Shown here: piece after piece, positions 1 to 6,051 of the stretch
Position numbering within the stretch: position 1 is the first letter of the stretch
Layout: each line of letters starts with the position of its first letter
Source of the DNA: a virus
DNA length: 28,968 nt
Virus record (IMG/VR): IMGVR_UViG_3300044678_000913
Location: 1 to 28,968 of that record
Direction: 5' to 3' (one strand)
Translations under genes and position numbers: made by a program
The notes under the pieces: model-generated
What the model saw: the letters and a program-made list of their open reading frames with translations, nothing else
Database searches by the model: none
What the model was told of the DNA's origin: nothing

Positions 1-2
1 GC

Positions 3-47
3 GCGGTCGCAATGGCCGCAGCCCTGCTCGCATGGTGGGCGGCATGA
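3..47 (+). CDS. 3' end of an upstream gene (partial)
   Basis: An open frame enters from the left edge and stops at TGA 45-47. The visible residues are hydrophobic and alanine/tryptophan-rich, ending in LLAWWAA, so this may be the last part of a membrane segment. The stop overlaps the ATG of the next gene as ATGA, the usual sign of translational coupling in a phage operon. Too little is visible to assign a function; the call rests on the overlap and the open frame. Confidence 0.4.
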   Translation, partial: AVAMAAALLAWWAA

Positions 48-181
48 GCATCGACCGAGTCATAGCAACGGTGGCGCTGATCGGGTGCCTGTGGCTGTTC
101 AGCACGGCGGGCATATGGGGTGAATGGTTGGACAACATGGAATGCAGTGCGCCGAAGGTGGCGAAGCGGGTGCAGTTGTGA
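44..181 (+). CDS. Small single-pass membrane protein (45 aa)
   Basis: A short gene starting at ATG 44 within an ATGA overlap, with a purine-rich GGTGGGCGG just upstream. The product has one hydrophobic stretch (about residues 6-24, containing ALIGCLWLFSTAGIW) followed by a charged, lysine/arginine-containing tail, so it is probably a membrane protein with its basic C-terminus in the cytoplasm. An in-frame ATG at 32 would add four residues. Function is not recognisable. It lies upstream of the RecT-like gene in the early operon, where phages often carry small accessory membrane proteins. Confidence 0.45.
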   Translation: MSIDRVIATVALIGCLWLFSTAGIWGEWLDNMECSAPKVAKRVQL

Positions 182-235
182 TCGCCGCCGACATTTACTC
201 AGCAGCACAATCGAACGAACAACGGAGATACGAAA

Positions 236-1045
236 ATGGGAACCGAGTTGATACCAGTGAACGAAGTGCAAATCATGGCCGCAGCGGTCGCCAAGTCGGG
301 ATTGTTCGGCGTCAAGTCTCACGAGCAGGCGTTAGCCCTCATGCTCGTGTCGCAAGCCGAGGGACGACACCCGGCGCTTGCCGCCCGCGACTACGACGTG
401 ATCCAGGGACGACCGGCAAAAAAAGCGGAGGCAATGCTCCGGGACTTCTTCGCAGGCGGTGGCAAAGTCGAGTGGCACCAGCTCGACGACACGATAGCCG
501 ACGCGACGTTTTCGCACGCACAGGGCGGCAGCGTACGGATCGTTTGGGACATGCCGCGAGCGAAGAAAGCCGGGCTCGGCGGCAAGGACATGTGGTCCAA
601 GTATCCCCGTCAGATGCTCCGTTCTAGGACGGTGAGCGAGGGTGTTCGCACCGTGTGGCCTGCTGCGACCTCCGGCATGTACGTGCCCGAGGAAGTGCAG
701 GACTTCGCGCCAGCGAAAGCCCGTCAGGTTAGCGAAAGCCCGCCCATGCTTGCCGCTCCAATTACGCCGACTACCGGCGCAATGGAGTCATTGCCGGAAG
801 ATCGCATCGAGATCGTGCAGCGTATCGGGCAAGCAGTCGTCGAAATGTTCCAGGCCGGTGCAATCGAGGATGCGTATACGTATCTCTACGTTGAAAACAA
901 GGACGCAGGACGCATAGATAACGACGAATTCGTGGCCATTTGGAGCATGCTTCAATCGTATAGCAAGGAGCGGAAGGCGCTTAAGAAGCTGCGCGATGAG
1001 GCGATGACGGTGCAGGCAACGACGCCCGAACCCGCCGACGCCTGA
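236..1045 (+). CDS. RecT-like single-strand annealing protein
   Basis: A 269-residue protein that probably binds and anneals single-stranded DNA during phage recombination. The region of about residues 8-158 resembles phage RecT-family proteins: a segment with HPALAARDYDVIQGRPAKKA near 45-64, a beta-rich region with FSHAQGGSVRIVWDM, and a basic motif at about 119-141 (MWSKYPRQMLRSRTVSEGVR) where the family has a similar arginine-rich turn followed by an aromatic/proline pair. The C-terminal part (from about 190) is acidic/helical and probably a separate interaction region. The start is ATG 236 with CGGAG nine bases upstream. It leads the visible early genes on the plus strand. The family call comes from motif resemblance only; an unannotated phage protein family is the alternative. 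Confidence 0.55.
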   Translation: MGTELIPVNEVQIMAAAVAKSGLFGVKSHEQALALMLVSQAEGRHPALAARDYDVIQGRPAKKAEAMLRDFFAGGGKVEWHQLDDTIADATFSHAQGGSVRIVWDMPRAKKAGLGGKDMWSKYPRQMLRSRTVSEGVRTVWPAATSGMYVPEEVQDFAPAKARQVSESPPMLAAPITPTTGAMESLPEDRIEIVQRIGQAVVEMFQAGAIEDAYTYLYVENKDAGRIDNDEFVAIWSMLQSYSKERKALKKLRDEAMTVQATTPEPADA

Positions 1046-1053
1046 GAGAGACG

Positions 1054-1773
1054 ATGATGATGCCTGACAAGATCGAAGAACTGCACATGGCTGTGTGTAA
1101 CGCGGTTCACCTCATGAACATGTCGCCAGACATTGCGCGATCGTCAGACGGCAGGAAGGCGCGCGACATTCTTCGGCAAGCGTTGATCGACTACGCCGAC
1201 GCATCCCTGGCGACGCCCGAGCCGAGCCGGGAGCCGACGCAGGAGCAGGTGCGTGCGGATTTTGAGGCGTGGATCAAAGCACCGCCGTACGAGCGCATAC
1301 CAATGCGCTACCCGCAAACGGATGCAACGTGGCCCGGCTCATACCGAGTCATTGATATCGATTTAGCTTGGCAGGCATGGCAAGCCGCCCACGCCGCAGG
1401 ATTCGAGGCCGGAGTCGACCAGCGCGACGAGTTCAAAATCTGGTGGGAACGCGATAGCAAGTCATTAAGCGTGGCATTAGGTCAGCGCGATACGGCTCGT
1501 GCGGTAGCAGAGGACAATCGAGCGAGGTATGCAGTGGCAGAACGCCAGCGCAACGAACTCGCCGAGGCGCTGCGAGTCCGAACCAAGCAACTTGGCGTGG
1601 CCTGCATGACGCACGATCTGACGCATGCTCTCGCCTGCGGGCATTGTTTCCGCGAACTCGCCGAGACTCTACGTCGTTACCGCAACGAAGTACCACTGGG
1701 TCATCAACCTCACATGCTGGCGTACGAAGTAGACGCCATCCTCGCCCGCATCGACTCGGAGAAAGCGAAGTGA
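1054..1773 (+). CDS. Hypothetical phage early protein, Ea22-like
   Basis: A 239-residue protein of unknown function. The middle section (about 75-125) has FEAWIKAPPYERIPMRYP followed by a W-rich AWQAWQAAHAAGFEAG, a pattern I associate with variable early-region phage proteins often labelled Ea22-like. The stretch around 125-180 is highly charged and probably coiled coil. A CMTHDL...ACGHCF cysteine/histidine cluster near 188-205 could bind zinc. It begins with three consecutive ATG codons after GAGAGACG, eight bases past the RecT-like stop, and ends in a GTGA that could restart a tiny downstream frame. No biochemical role can be inferred. Confidence 0.6.
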   Translation: MMMPDKIEELHMAVCNAVHLMNMSPDIARSSDGRKARDILRQALIDYADASLATPEPSREPTQEQVRADFEAWIKAPPYERIPMRYPQTDATWPGSYRVIDIDLAWQAWQAAHAAGFEAGVDQRDEFKIWWERDSKSLSVALGQRDTARAVAEDNRARYAVAERQRNELAEALRVRTKQLGVACMTHDLTHALACGHCFRELAETLRRYRNEVPLGHQPHMLAYEVDAILARIDSEKAK

Positions 1774-1807
1774 GCGAGCGGCTGACCGCGTCGGAGGTGT
1801 CGGCGTT

Positions 1808-2002
1808 ATGGAGATGACAATGGAACCTGAATTGATGACGGTCGAGGAGGTTGCGAAGCTGTGCCGCACGCCTCTAAGCACCGTCCGCAATCGGTGGGTG
1901 TATCGTCCAGACTTCCCGCGAGCGTATAAGCCGGGTAAGCGTTGCTACTGGGCACGACGTGAGGTGCTGCAATGGCTAGAAAATCAGAGGGTGTCAGCCT
2001 AA
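1808..2002 (+). CDS. Excisionase / AlpA-like DNA-binding protein
   Basis: A 64-residue winged helix-turn-helix protein of the MerR/excisionase type. Residues about 10-30 (MTVEEVAKLCRTPLSTVRNR) form the helix-turn-helix, followed by a basic hairpin (PRAYKPGKRCYW) and a final helix starting RREVLQWLE, the order seen in AlpA and small Xis proteins. A strong Shine-Dalgarno (GGAGG at 1793-1797) precedes ATG 1808. It converges on the integrase gene and their 3' ends overlap by nine bases. Such proteins usually bind att sites to steer the integrase toward excision, and the proximity fits that; a role as a transcription regulator is the alternative. Confidence 0.65.
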   Translation: MEMTMEPELMTVEEVAKLCRTPLSTVRNRWVYRPDFPRAYKPGKRCYWARREVLQWLENQRVSA

Positions 2003-2980
2003 CCGTTTCGCAATGTCTGCTGCTGATTCTCGGTAGTAGACCATCAAAGAGCGTACGTCGCGGTGACCTAGAATACGCGCGAGCGTTAGCACATCGACTT
2101 TTGCAGACAGGCGAGTCGCCGCTTCGGCTCTACTGTCATGGAAGTGTAGATCGAGGATTCCGGCTCGTTTACGCAACTTGCGAAACGTCGAGTCCATCAC
2201 TCCCGCAGTCATTGGCAACAACGCTCCCGACTGTGGCTTGAGAATGCCGATGATCTCCCGCGCACGAGACGACAACGGCACCTCCCGAGCATCGCCATTC
2301 TTGGTTAGCTCCAGCTTGGCCACGCCGCGTTCTAGGTCGATGTTCGCTGCGTCGAGTGTACGGATCTCCCCGGCGCGCATGCCGGTTTCGATGGCTAACT
2401 CGAAGGCAAGGACGACGCGATGAGTCTGAGTTACTGGCGGGTATCCTTCGATCATTGCTGCGTGCCGTCTGAGCATGGCTATATCATCGCTGTGGACTCT
2501 GCGGTGCCGTGGCCGAGTCGATTCTGGCCGCTTAACGTCTTGCATAGGATTGTCCTTCAGCCATCCCCACTCACGCCGAGCCACGGAGAACACGCTACGG
2601 AGCAGGTTCCACTCACGGTTGACGCTGGCAGCGGAAACCTGCGTTAAACGCTTGTCGCGCCACTCAGCGATGTCTGATGGTGCTATTTCGGAGATAGGTT
2701 TATGAGCAATAGGGCCAAAGTCGCGGACCAGCTTGGCGAGTCTGACTTCCTCCCATTTGGCACCACGATGGTTGGGGGAAACTTCGACGGAATATCTATC
2801 CAACGCTTTAGTCAAGCTATACGCATTGGATTCTCGGAGGACGAAGGAGACGTAATCTTTTTCAATCTCAGCGATCCACGCCTGCGCGCCTGCTTTCGTC
2901 CTGAATTCTTGGCTGCGGTAGACACCCTTGCGGCGTACCTCTGCCCGCCAGGAATCGCCCCGCTTCCGAACGCTGCCCAT
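1994..2980 (-). CDS. int: Tyrosine recombinase phage integrase
   Basis: A 328-residue site-specific recombinase that integrates the phage chromosome by strand exchange through a covalent 3'-phosphotyrosine. The N-terminal region (about 1-50) is an arm-binding type domain and 55-150 a core-binding SAM-like domain. The catalytic domain shows R202 (in TGMRAGEI), K227 (TKNG), H281-x-x-R284 (FHDSR), H306 (LGHRD) and Y315, nine residues after the histidine as expected. Length is normal. ATG 2980 is preceded by AAGGGG. The adjoining 3' side of the window carries repeats resembling integrase binding sites, and one pair overlaps this ribosome-binding region, so integrase or Xis may repress the gene. 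It shows the element is temperate. Confidence 0.93.
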   Translation of the reverse strand: MGSVRKRGDSWRAEVRRKGVYRSQEFRTKAGAQAWIAEIEKDYVSFVLRESNAYSLTKALDRYSVEVSPNHRGAKWEEVRLAKLVRDFGPIAHKPISEIAPSDIAEWRDKRLTQVSAASVNREWNLLRSVFSVARREWGWLKDNPMQDVKRPESTRPRHRRVHSDDIAMLRRHAAMIEGYPPVTQTHRVVLAFELAIETGMRAGEIRTLDAANIDLERGVAKLELTKNGDAREVPLSSRAREIIGILKPQSGALLPMTAGVMDSTFRKLRKRAGILDLHFHDSRAEAATRLSAKVDVLTLARILGHRDVRSLMVYYRESAADIAKRLG

Positions 2981-2984
2981 AACG

Positions 2985-3190
2985 ACCCCTTGGCGTAGCC
3001 GTGGCGTAAATGGACGGAGATAATAGAAGCAGGACGAAGAAACACGCTAGCGCCATGTGGTGCGCTACGTGGAATCAACGAGTTACGAACGGAGAAAAAC
3101 GGAGAATATGTCGAGAGTCCTCTTCTCGGCACCAAGGCGTACTGATTCTACGCTGGTTTTTCTCCCCTTGGCGTAGATTTGGCGAAATGC
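2985..3190. other. Candidate attP region with arm-like repeats and a core-like inverted repeat
   Basis: This 200-base stretch between integrase and the Rz gene has no credible ORF but much structure. TTGGCGTAG-type units 11 bases apart occur at 2990 and 3001 and again at 3168 and 3179, and CCCCTTGGCGTAG is repeated exactly at 2986-2998 and 3164-3176. Between them, TAGCGC (3048-3053) and GCGCTA (3062-3067) are inverted around an 8-base spacer, and the arms extend to about nine bases with one bulge, as in a tyrosine recombinase crossover core. A 10-base inverted pair (GGAGAAAAAC 3091-3100, GTTTTTCTCC 3156-3165) lies inside. A weak integrase -10 (TATTAT, minus strand, 3020-3025) is possible. Location next to int is typical for attP; the crossover site itself is inference. 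Confidence 0.5.
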
Positions 3191-3191
3191 A

Positions 3192-3650
3192 TTATTTCGG
3201 CCAAGCCGCCACGCAGCTAGCTAACGCGGCGCGGTCCTTATCAGCCCTTCGAGCCAATTCAGCAATGGCTTCACCATGTCGGAGTAAGTCTCCTGCTGCC
3301 GGTCCGCTTGCTGCTGGACACTCTCCGGCAACGGCGGCGGTAAAGCGCACTCCCTTGACTGAACTATAGGCGTTGCGCAGCCGGTCAAGACTGCTGTCAA
3401 AACTAGCGTCAGCCATCTTCGCGCGCTCATCGTATTTCGCTCCTGCGACGGTAACTGCCTGCGTCCACATCCGCACCCGCTCGGCTTCACGTCCAGCAGC
3501 CTGCGCCGCCGCGACCTCGTAGGACTGCCGTAGCGCGTCCATCTGGCCTCGCACTGCCTTGCGCCCGGCGACGTAGGACGACACGCACAGGATGCCGACT
3601 AGGGCGGCTGCGATGCCGATACGGTAGGGGAGTGGTATCAGCCCGATCAT
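3192..3650 (-). CDS. Rz-like inner-membrane spanin subunit
   Basis: A 152-residue i-spanin that would connect inner and outer membranes in the last step of lysis. Residues about 8-28 form one N-terminal membrane anchor, followed by a long charged helical periplasmic region (about 30-95) rich in A, E, R and Q, consistent with a coiled coil, and a cysteine-containing C-terminal part. Its start overlaps the ADP-ribosyltransferase-domain gene stop by four bases. The o-spanin gene is embedded in another frame inside it, a classic Rz/Rz1 arrangement. An imperfect hairpin (TTGGC..GCCAA, 3179-3204) covers the stop codon but lacks a clear U-run, so I do not call a terminator. Confidence 0.8.
   Translation of the reverse strand: MIGLIPLPYRIGIAAALVGILCVSSYVAGRKAVRGQMDALRQSYEVAAAQAAGREAERVRMWTQAVTVAGAKYDERAKMADASFDSSLDRLRNAYSSVKGVRFTAAVAGECPAASGPAAGDLLRHGEAIAELARRADKDRAALASCVAAWPK
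3221..3430 (-). CDS. Rz1-like outer-membrane spanin lipoprotein, nested in Rz
   Basis: A 69-residue lipoprotein read in a different frame inside the Rz-like gene. The N-terminus is a lipoprotein signal: basic MSARRW, a hydrophobic run, then the lipobox VLTGC with the cysteine as the lipidation site. The mature part has the proline-rich LPPPLPES typical of Rz1 and ends in a short amphipathic helix. I chose ATG 3430 because the signal starts there and AGGAG lies nine bases upstream; the open frame extends to 3490 but the added residues are cysteine/arginine-rich and would spoil the signal peptide. Confidence 0.8.
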   Translation of the reverse strand: MSARRWLTLVLTAVLTGCATPIVQSRECALPPPLPESVQQQADRQQETYSDMVKPLLNWLEGLIRTAPR

Positions 3651-4732
3651 TGCCGCTCTAGGATCTTCAGCAGATCCTCGTTGCCTGGGAATACGACGTA
3701 GTTGCGTGAGCCTTCGCCCGCTGCGCGAGAGCCGCCGTCTAGGTACTTGATGCCGGGGATGCCTGCCTGTCTCAGAGATTGGCTTGCTGTATCCTTATTC
3801 CCTGCGAAATGAGCTATCCACGAGTACGCCTTCCCACCACTCCAAGGCGTATATTGGTCGTTTATCATCCTGGCCCAATCTTCTGGGCTAACTGCTTTTT
3901 TCAAAGCCGCCTGCACCTCCGGCGACTGCTGACTCAGCGGCGCATCCCAATCCAGCATCTTCGGAATCGCGGCGTCGGAGAGGTCGGCTTTGTAGTGATA
4001 TGATCCGGTAAAGGCGCTTGCGGCTTTCTCTGCATCGGCCCTAGTCGCAAATGTCCCGAGTTCTTCCAGTGGCCCACTTGCACGAGTAGCCACAACGTCG
4101 TATTTGTTCCCGTTTCGCATAATTCGCACAGATGAGGCTGGATTCATGCCCGCATATTGCTTTGCAACTGCTGGATTCTCGGCAACATACAACCCATGCC
4201 CATAAGCCTGCGCACCCTCCCCCGTCCCGATCTTAGAAGAATCGAACTTGTCGAACTTGTGCGGGCTCCCGTGCCACACAATCGCGCCGGTCTGAGGATT
4301 CATCCGGTTAGGAATCGCCGCATTCTGCAACGCCTTGGCCACAGCGTTTTCACTGAGCATGCCGACCTTGCCAACCACCTGCGGGCTGTTCAGTATTCCA
4401 CCCAAGAACCGCCCCGCCGTCTCGTTCATCGAACCCGTTTGCTGCCGCAGCAGCCCGAGCCCTTCCATCGCCCCGCCAATGCTCGCAGACCCGCCAAATG
4501 GCGCTGCCGCGAAGTTCGGCGTATTCGCACCGAGATACCTGGGAACCGTCATTAGTTGCGCGGCGAGATCCACCGGAGCGCCGAGGAAATCAGCGGACAT
4601 GCCACGGCTCACCCCGTGCGCCAAGTCTTTCAACCCGGCAACGTTCCGATTCGGCGTGCCCAACAATCCGAGCGGCCCAACGCTCTTAGCCCGGTCTAGT
4701 GTCCTGCCAAGGAAACCGAAGAAATCGTCCAT
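3647..4732 (-). CDS. Virion-type protein with C-terminal ADP-ribosyltransferase domain (ART-PolyVal-like)
   Basis: A 361-residue two-part protein. Residues 1-125 are glycine/alanine-rich with weak amphipathic helices and resemble N-termini of phage internal or ejected proteins. From about 150 the sequence matches the ADP-ribosyltransferase fold seen in phage polyvalent proteins: WHGSPHKFDKF (153-163, candidate NAD-binding H154), GHGLYVAEN (178-186, candidate Y182), and a C-terminal NYVVFPGNEDL (344-354) carrying the acidic position of an H-Y-E type triad. It would transfer ADP-ribose from NAD to a host target. ATG 4732 has AGGAAG five bases upstream. It sits between lysis genes, yet its N-terminus suggests packaging and ejection. 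The target is unknown and the triad assignment is tentative. Confidence 0.65.
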   Translation of the reverse strand: MDDFFGFLGRTLDRAKSVGPLGLLGTPNRNVAGLKDLAHGVSRGMSADFLGAPVDLAAQLMTVPRYLGANTPNFAAAPFGGSASIGGAMEGLGLLRQQTGSMNETAGRFLGGILNSPQVVGKVGMLSENAVAKALQNAAIPNRMNPQTGAIVWHGSPHKFDKFDSSKIGTGEGAQAYGHGLYVAENPAVAKQYAGMNPASSVRIMRNGNKYDVVATRASGPLEELGTFATRADAEKAASAFTGSYHYKADLSDAAIPKMLDWDAPLSQQSPEVQAALKKAVSPEDWARMINDQYTPWSGGKAYSWIAHFAGNKDTASQSLRQAGIPGIKYLDGGSRAAGEGSRNYVVFPGNEDLLKILERQ

Positions 4733-4741
4733 GTCACTTCC

Positions 4742-4855
4742 TCACTTCCGCATCGCCTTGTCCACGTAGTGCAGGATGATGGCCAGCAGGATCGCACCGG
4801 CCCCGATTCCGAACAGGAATGCGAGCCAGGATGCGAGGATGCAGGAGGCGGTCAC
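4742..4855 (-). CDS. 37-residue membrane protein in the lysis cluster
   Basis: A short gene beginning at GTG 4855 within a GTGA overlap with the endolysin stop and preceded by GAAGGCGG, so it should be translated with endolysin. The product is almost all one hydrophobic segment (about residues 5-29, including GIGAGAILLAIIL) followed by a short basic tail (DKAMRK). It ends nine bases before the ADP-ribosyltransferase-domain gene. Possible roles are a second holin-like or antiholin component or a small accessory membrane peptide; the sequence does not decide. The coding signal is the tight coupling and good ribosome site. Confidence 0.6.
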   Translation of the reverse strand: MTASCILASWLAFLFGIGAGAILLAIILHYVDKAMRK

Positions 4856-5421
4856 AACACCGCCTTCGCCCGTTCGTAGTATTTCACCCGATCCTGCCAG
4901 CCGTTTGAATCACCCTCACGCGCCGTCTTGCGCCCACGGTTGATCACGTCGCAGCAGCCGTCGAAGTCGCCTTTGTCGGCGAAGGCGTTGATCCCGTTCA
5001 CGTGCCAGAACCAGCCCGCCGACAGGCAACCGTAGTGAGGCTGGCACAGCATGCCGGGATAGTGGACGGCATCGATCCCCAGGTATTCGCCCACCGCCTT
5101 ATGGTTCCAAAAGCCGGTGATCTGAATGGGTCCGTGGCCCTTCCACATGCGCCCGGGCGTCGTGCCATTTGCCTTTGCAATGCGGATTGCTTCCGGGTCC
5201 GTGTTGCCCAGGTCGGCGCGGTTGTCGTACGCGCTGCCGTCTGCAATCTCCTGCATGTACCGGAATTCGCCCGACTCGTGCGCGAGGTTCGCAATAAACG
5301 CTGCCTGCCGTAGCGTCGAGTTGATGTCGAAGCGGTGCATTGTCTCGTCAAGCGGGTCGATAAAGTAGGCCAGATTCTTGGCATGCGGCATGATGGTGCG
5401 TAGCTGGTCGTGTGTGATCAT
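4852..5421 (-). CDS. Endolysin, glycoside hydrolase family 19 (chitinase-like) fold
   Basis: A 189-residue peptidoglycan hydrolase. Family 19 lysozyme features are visible in order: LAHESGEF (47-53) with likely catalytic acid E49, a nearby second glutamate (E58), WKGHGPIQITGFWNH (93-107) that matches the conserved G-G/R-G-x-IQxTG loop, and a C-terminal helical part with SAGWFW and a late NRGRK segment. Length is typical of a single-domain phage endolysin and there is no signal peptide, so it needs a holin to reach the cell wall. The start overlaps the holin stop as ATGA. Confidence 0.88.
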   Translation of the reverse strand: MITHDQLRTIMPHAKNLAYFIDPLDETMHRFDINSTLRQAAFIANLAHESGEFRYMQEIADGSAYDNRADLGNTDPEAIRIAKANGTTPGRMWKGHGPIQITGFWNHKAVGEYLGIDAVHYPGMLCQPHYGCLSAGWFWHVNGINAFADKGDFDGCCDVINRGRKTAREGDSNGWQDRVKYYERAKAVL

Positions 5422-5789
5422 TTCTCACTCCCAATCCCAAATCGTGCGGACATGTTCTTCTCCAGCACCCGCTCCATGAAAAACACGAACCGCGTGCCCA
5501 TGTGGCCAGAAATGCCGATGAATACCGCCGACAACAGCGGGTCGACCTTGCCCCACTCGCAAATGTAAAACGTCGTGATGCCAGCGAAGGCAGACGTTGC
5601 AATCTCGCCAAGCAATTCTGCCAAATTGAACGGGCGCGCATGGCCTGCTTTAATCTTCCCGTACCACGACACCAGACCACCGAGCACGGACCAGATGACG
5701 ACCCATGAGTACGTCACCCACGAATAGGATGTTGGATCTTTGGCCCGTTCTATTACCGCCGCAATCGACGCCTGCGCCTCCTCAATCAT
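5418..5789 (-). CDS. Holin, LydA / phage holin 3 type
   Basis: A 123-residue membrane protein with about three hydrophobic segments (near 24-44, 60-80 and 84-105) and a charged C-terminal tail, as in the LydA-like holin superfamily. It would form lesions in the inner membrane that release endolysin. Immediately upstream of endolysin with a four-base overlap, it opens the lysis cassette (holin, endolysin, small membrane protein, ADP-ribosyltransferase-domain protein, Rz/Rz1). AAGGAG lies seven bases before ATG 5789. Confidence 0.8.
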   Translation of the reverse strand: MIEEAQASIAAVIERAKDPTSYSWVTYSWVVIWSVLGGLVSWYGKIKAGHARPFNLAELLGEIATSAFAGITTFYICEWGKVDPLLSAVFIGISGHMGTRFVFFMERVLEKNMSARFGIGSEK

Positions 5790-5874
5790 TGGACTTCTCC
5801 TTGTGGCGGTCGATCACTTGCGTTGCTCCTGGTTGCGGTGTAGGGTTGCGGGCTGTTTATCTTGTGGAGTCGTC

Positions 5875-6051
5875 ATGATTGATTGGCTGCATTCACTGAT
5901 GCCGAATCAACCGATTTCCGCCATATGGAGCATGATCATCGTTCCGGTGGTAGTCGTGATCGCCGGTCTACTGGTTGACAACACCAGCAGCGCCCGCCGC
6001 TCCCAGGGGAGCACCAAGCATTCCGACTCTCGGGACGATCCGCCGCAATAA
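5875..6051 (+). CDS. Possible small membrane protein on the opposite strand (58 aa)
   Basis: An ATG at 5875 with GGAG five bases upstream opens a 58-codon frame encoding one strong membrane segment (about residues 15-34, MIIVPVVVVIAGLLV) and a hydrophilic serine/aspartate-rich tail. It fills the otherwise empty 178-base gap between holin and the ejection gene, then runs antisense through the last 84 bases of the latter. A weak promoter-like pair (TTGCGG 5833-5838, TTTATC 5856-5861, 17-base spacer) precedes it on the same strand. All neighbours are on the minus strand, so this could be a moron or a chance frame. Confidence 0.3.
   Translation: MIDWLHSLMPNQPISAIWSMIIVPVVVVIAGLLVDNTSSARRSQGSTKHSDSRDDPPQ

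Noticed and set aside
124-627. A plus-strand frame overlapping the small membrane protein and RecT-like gene
   Set aside because: Composition is typical of an out-of-frame shadow (arginine, glycine and serine rich) and the RecT-like frame has a better ribosome site and family motifs.
1770-1817. A 15-codon frame starting with GTGA at the end of the Ea22-like gene
   Set aside because: It is very short and overlaps the excisionase-like start; the beginning resembles an HTH protein start but nothing follows, so it may be a remnant or chance.
3179-3204. Hairpin at the Rz stop codon as a terminator
   Set aside because: The stem has a bulge and low GC in its centre, and no U-run follows on either strand.
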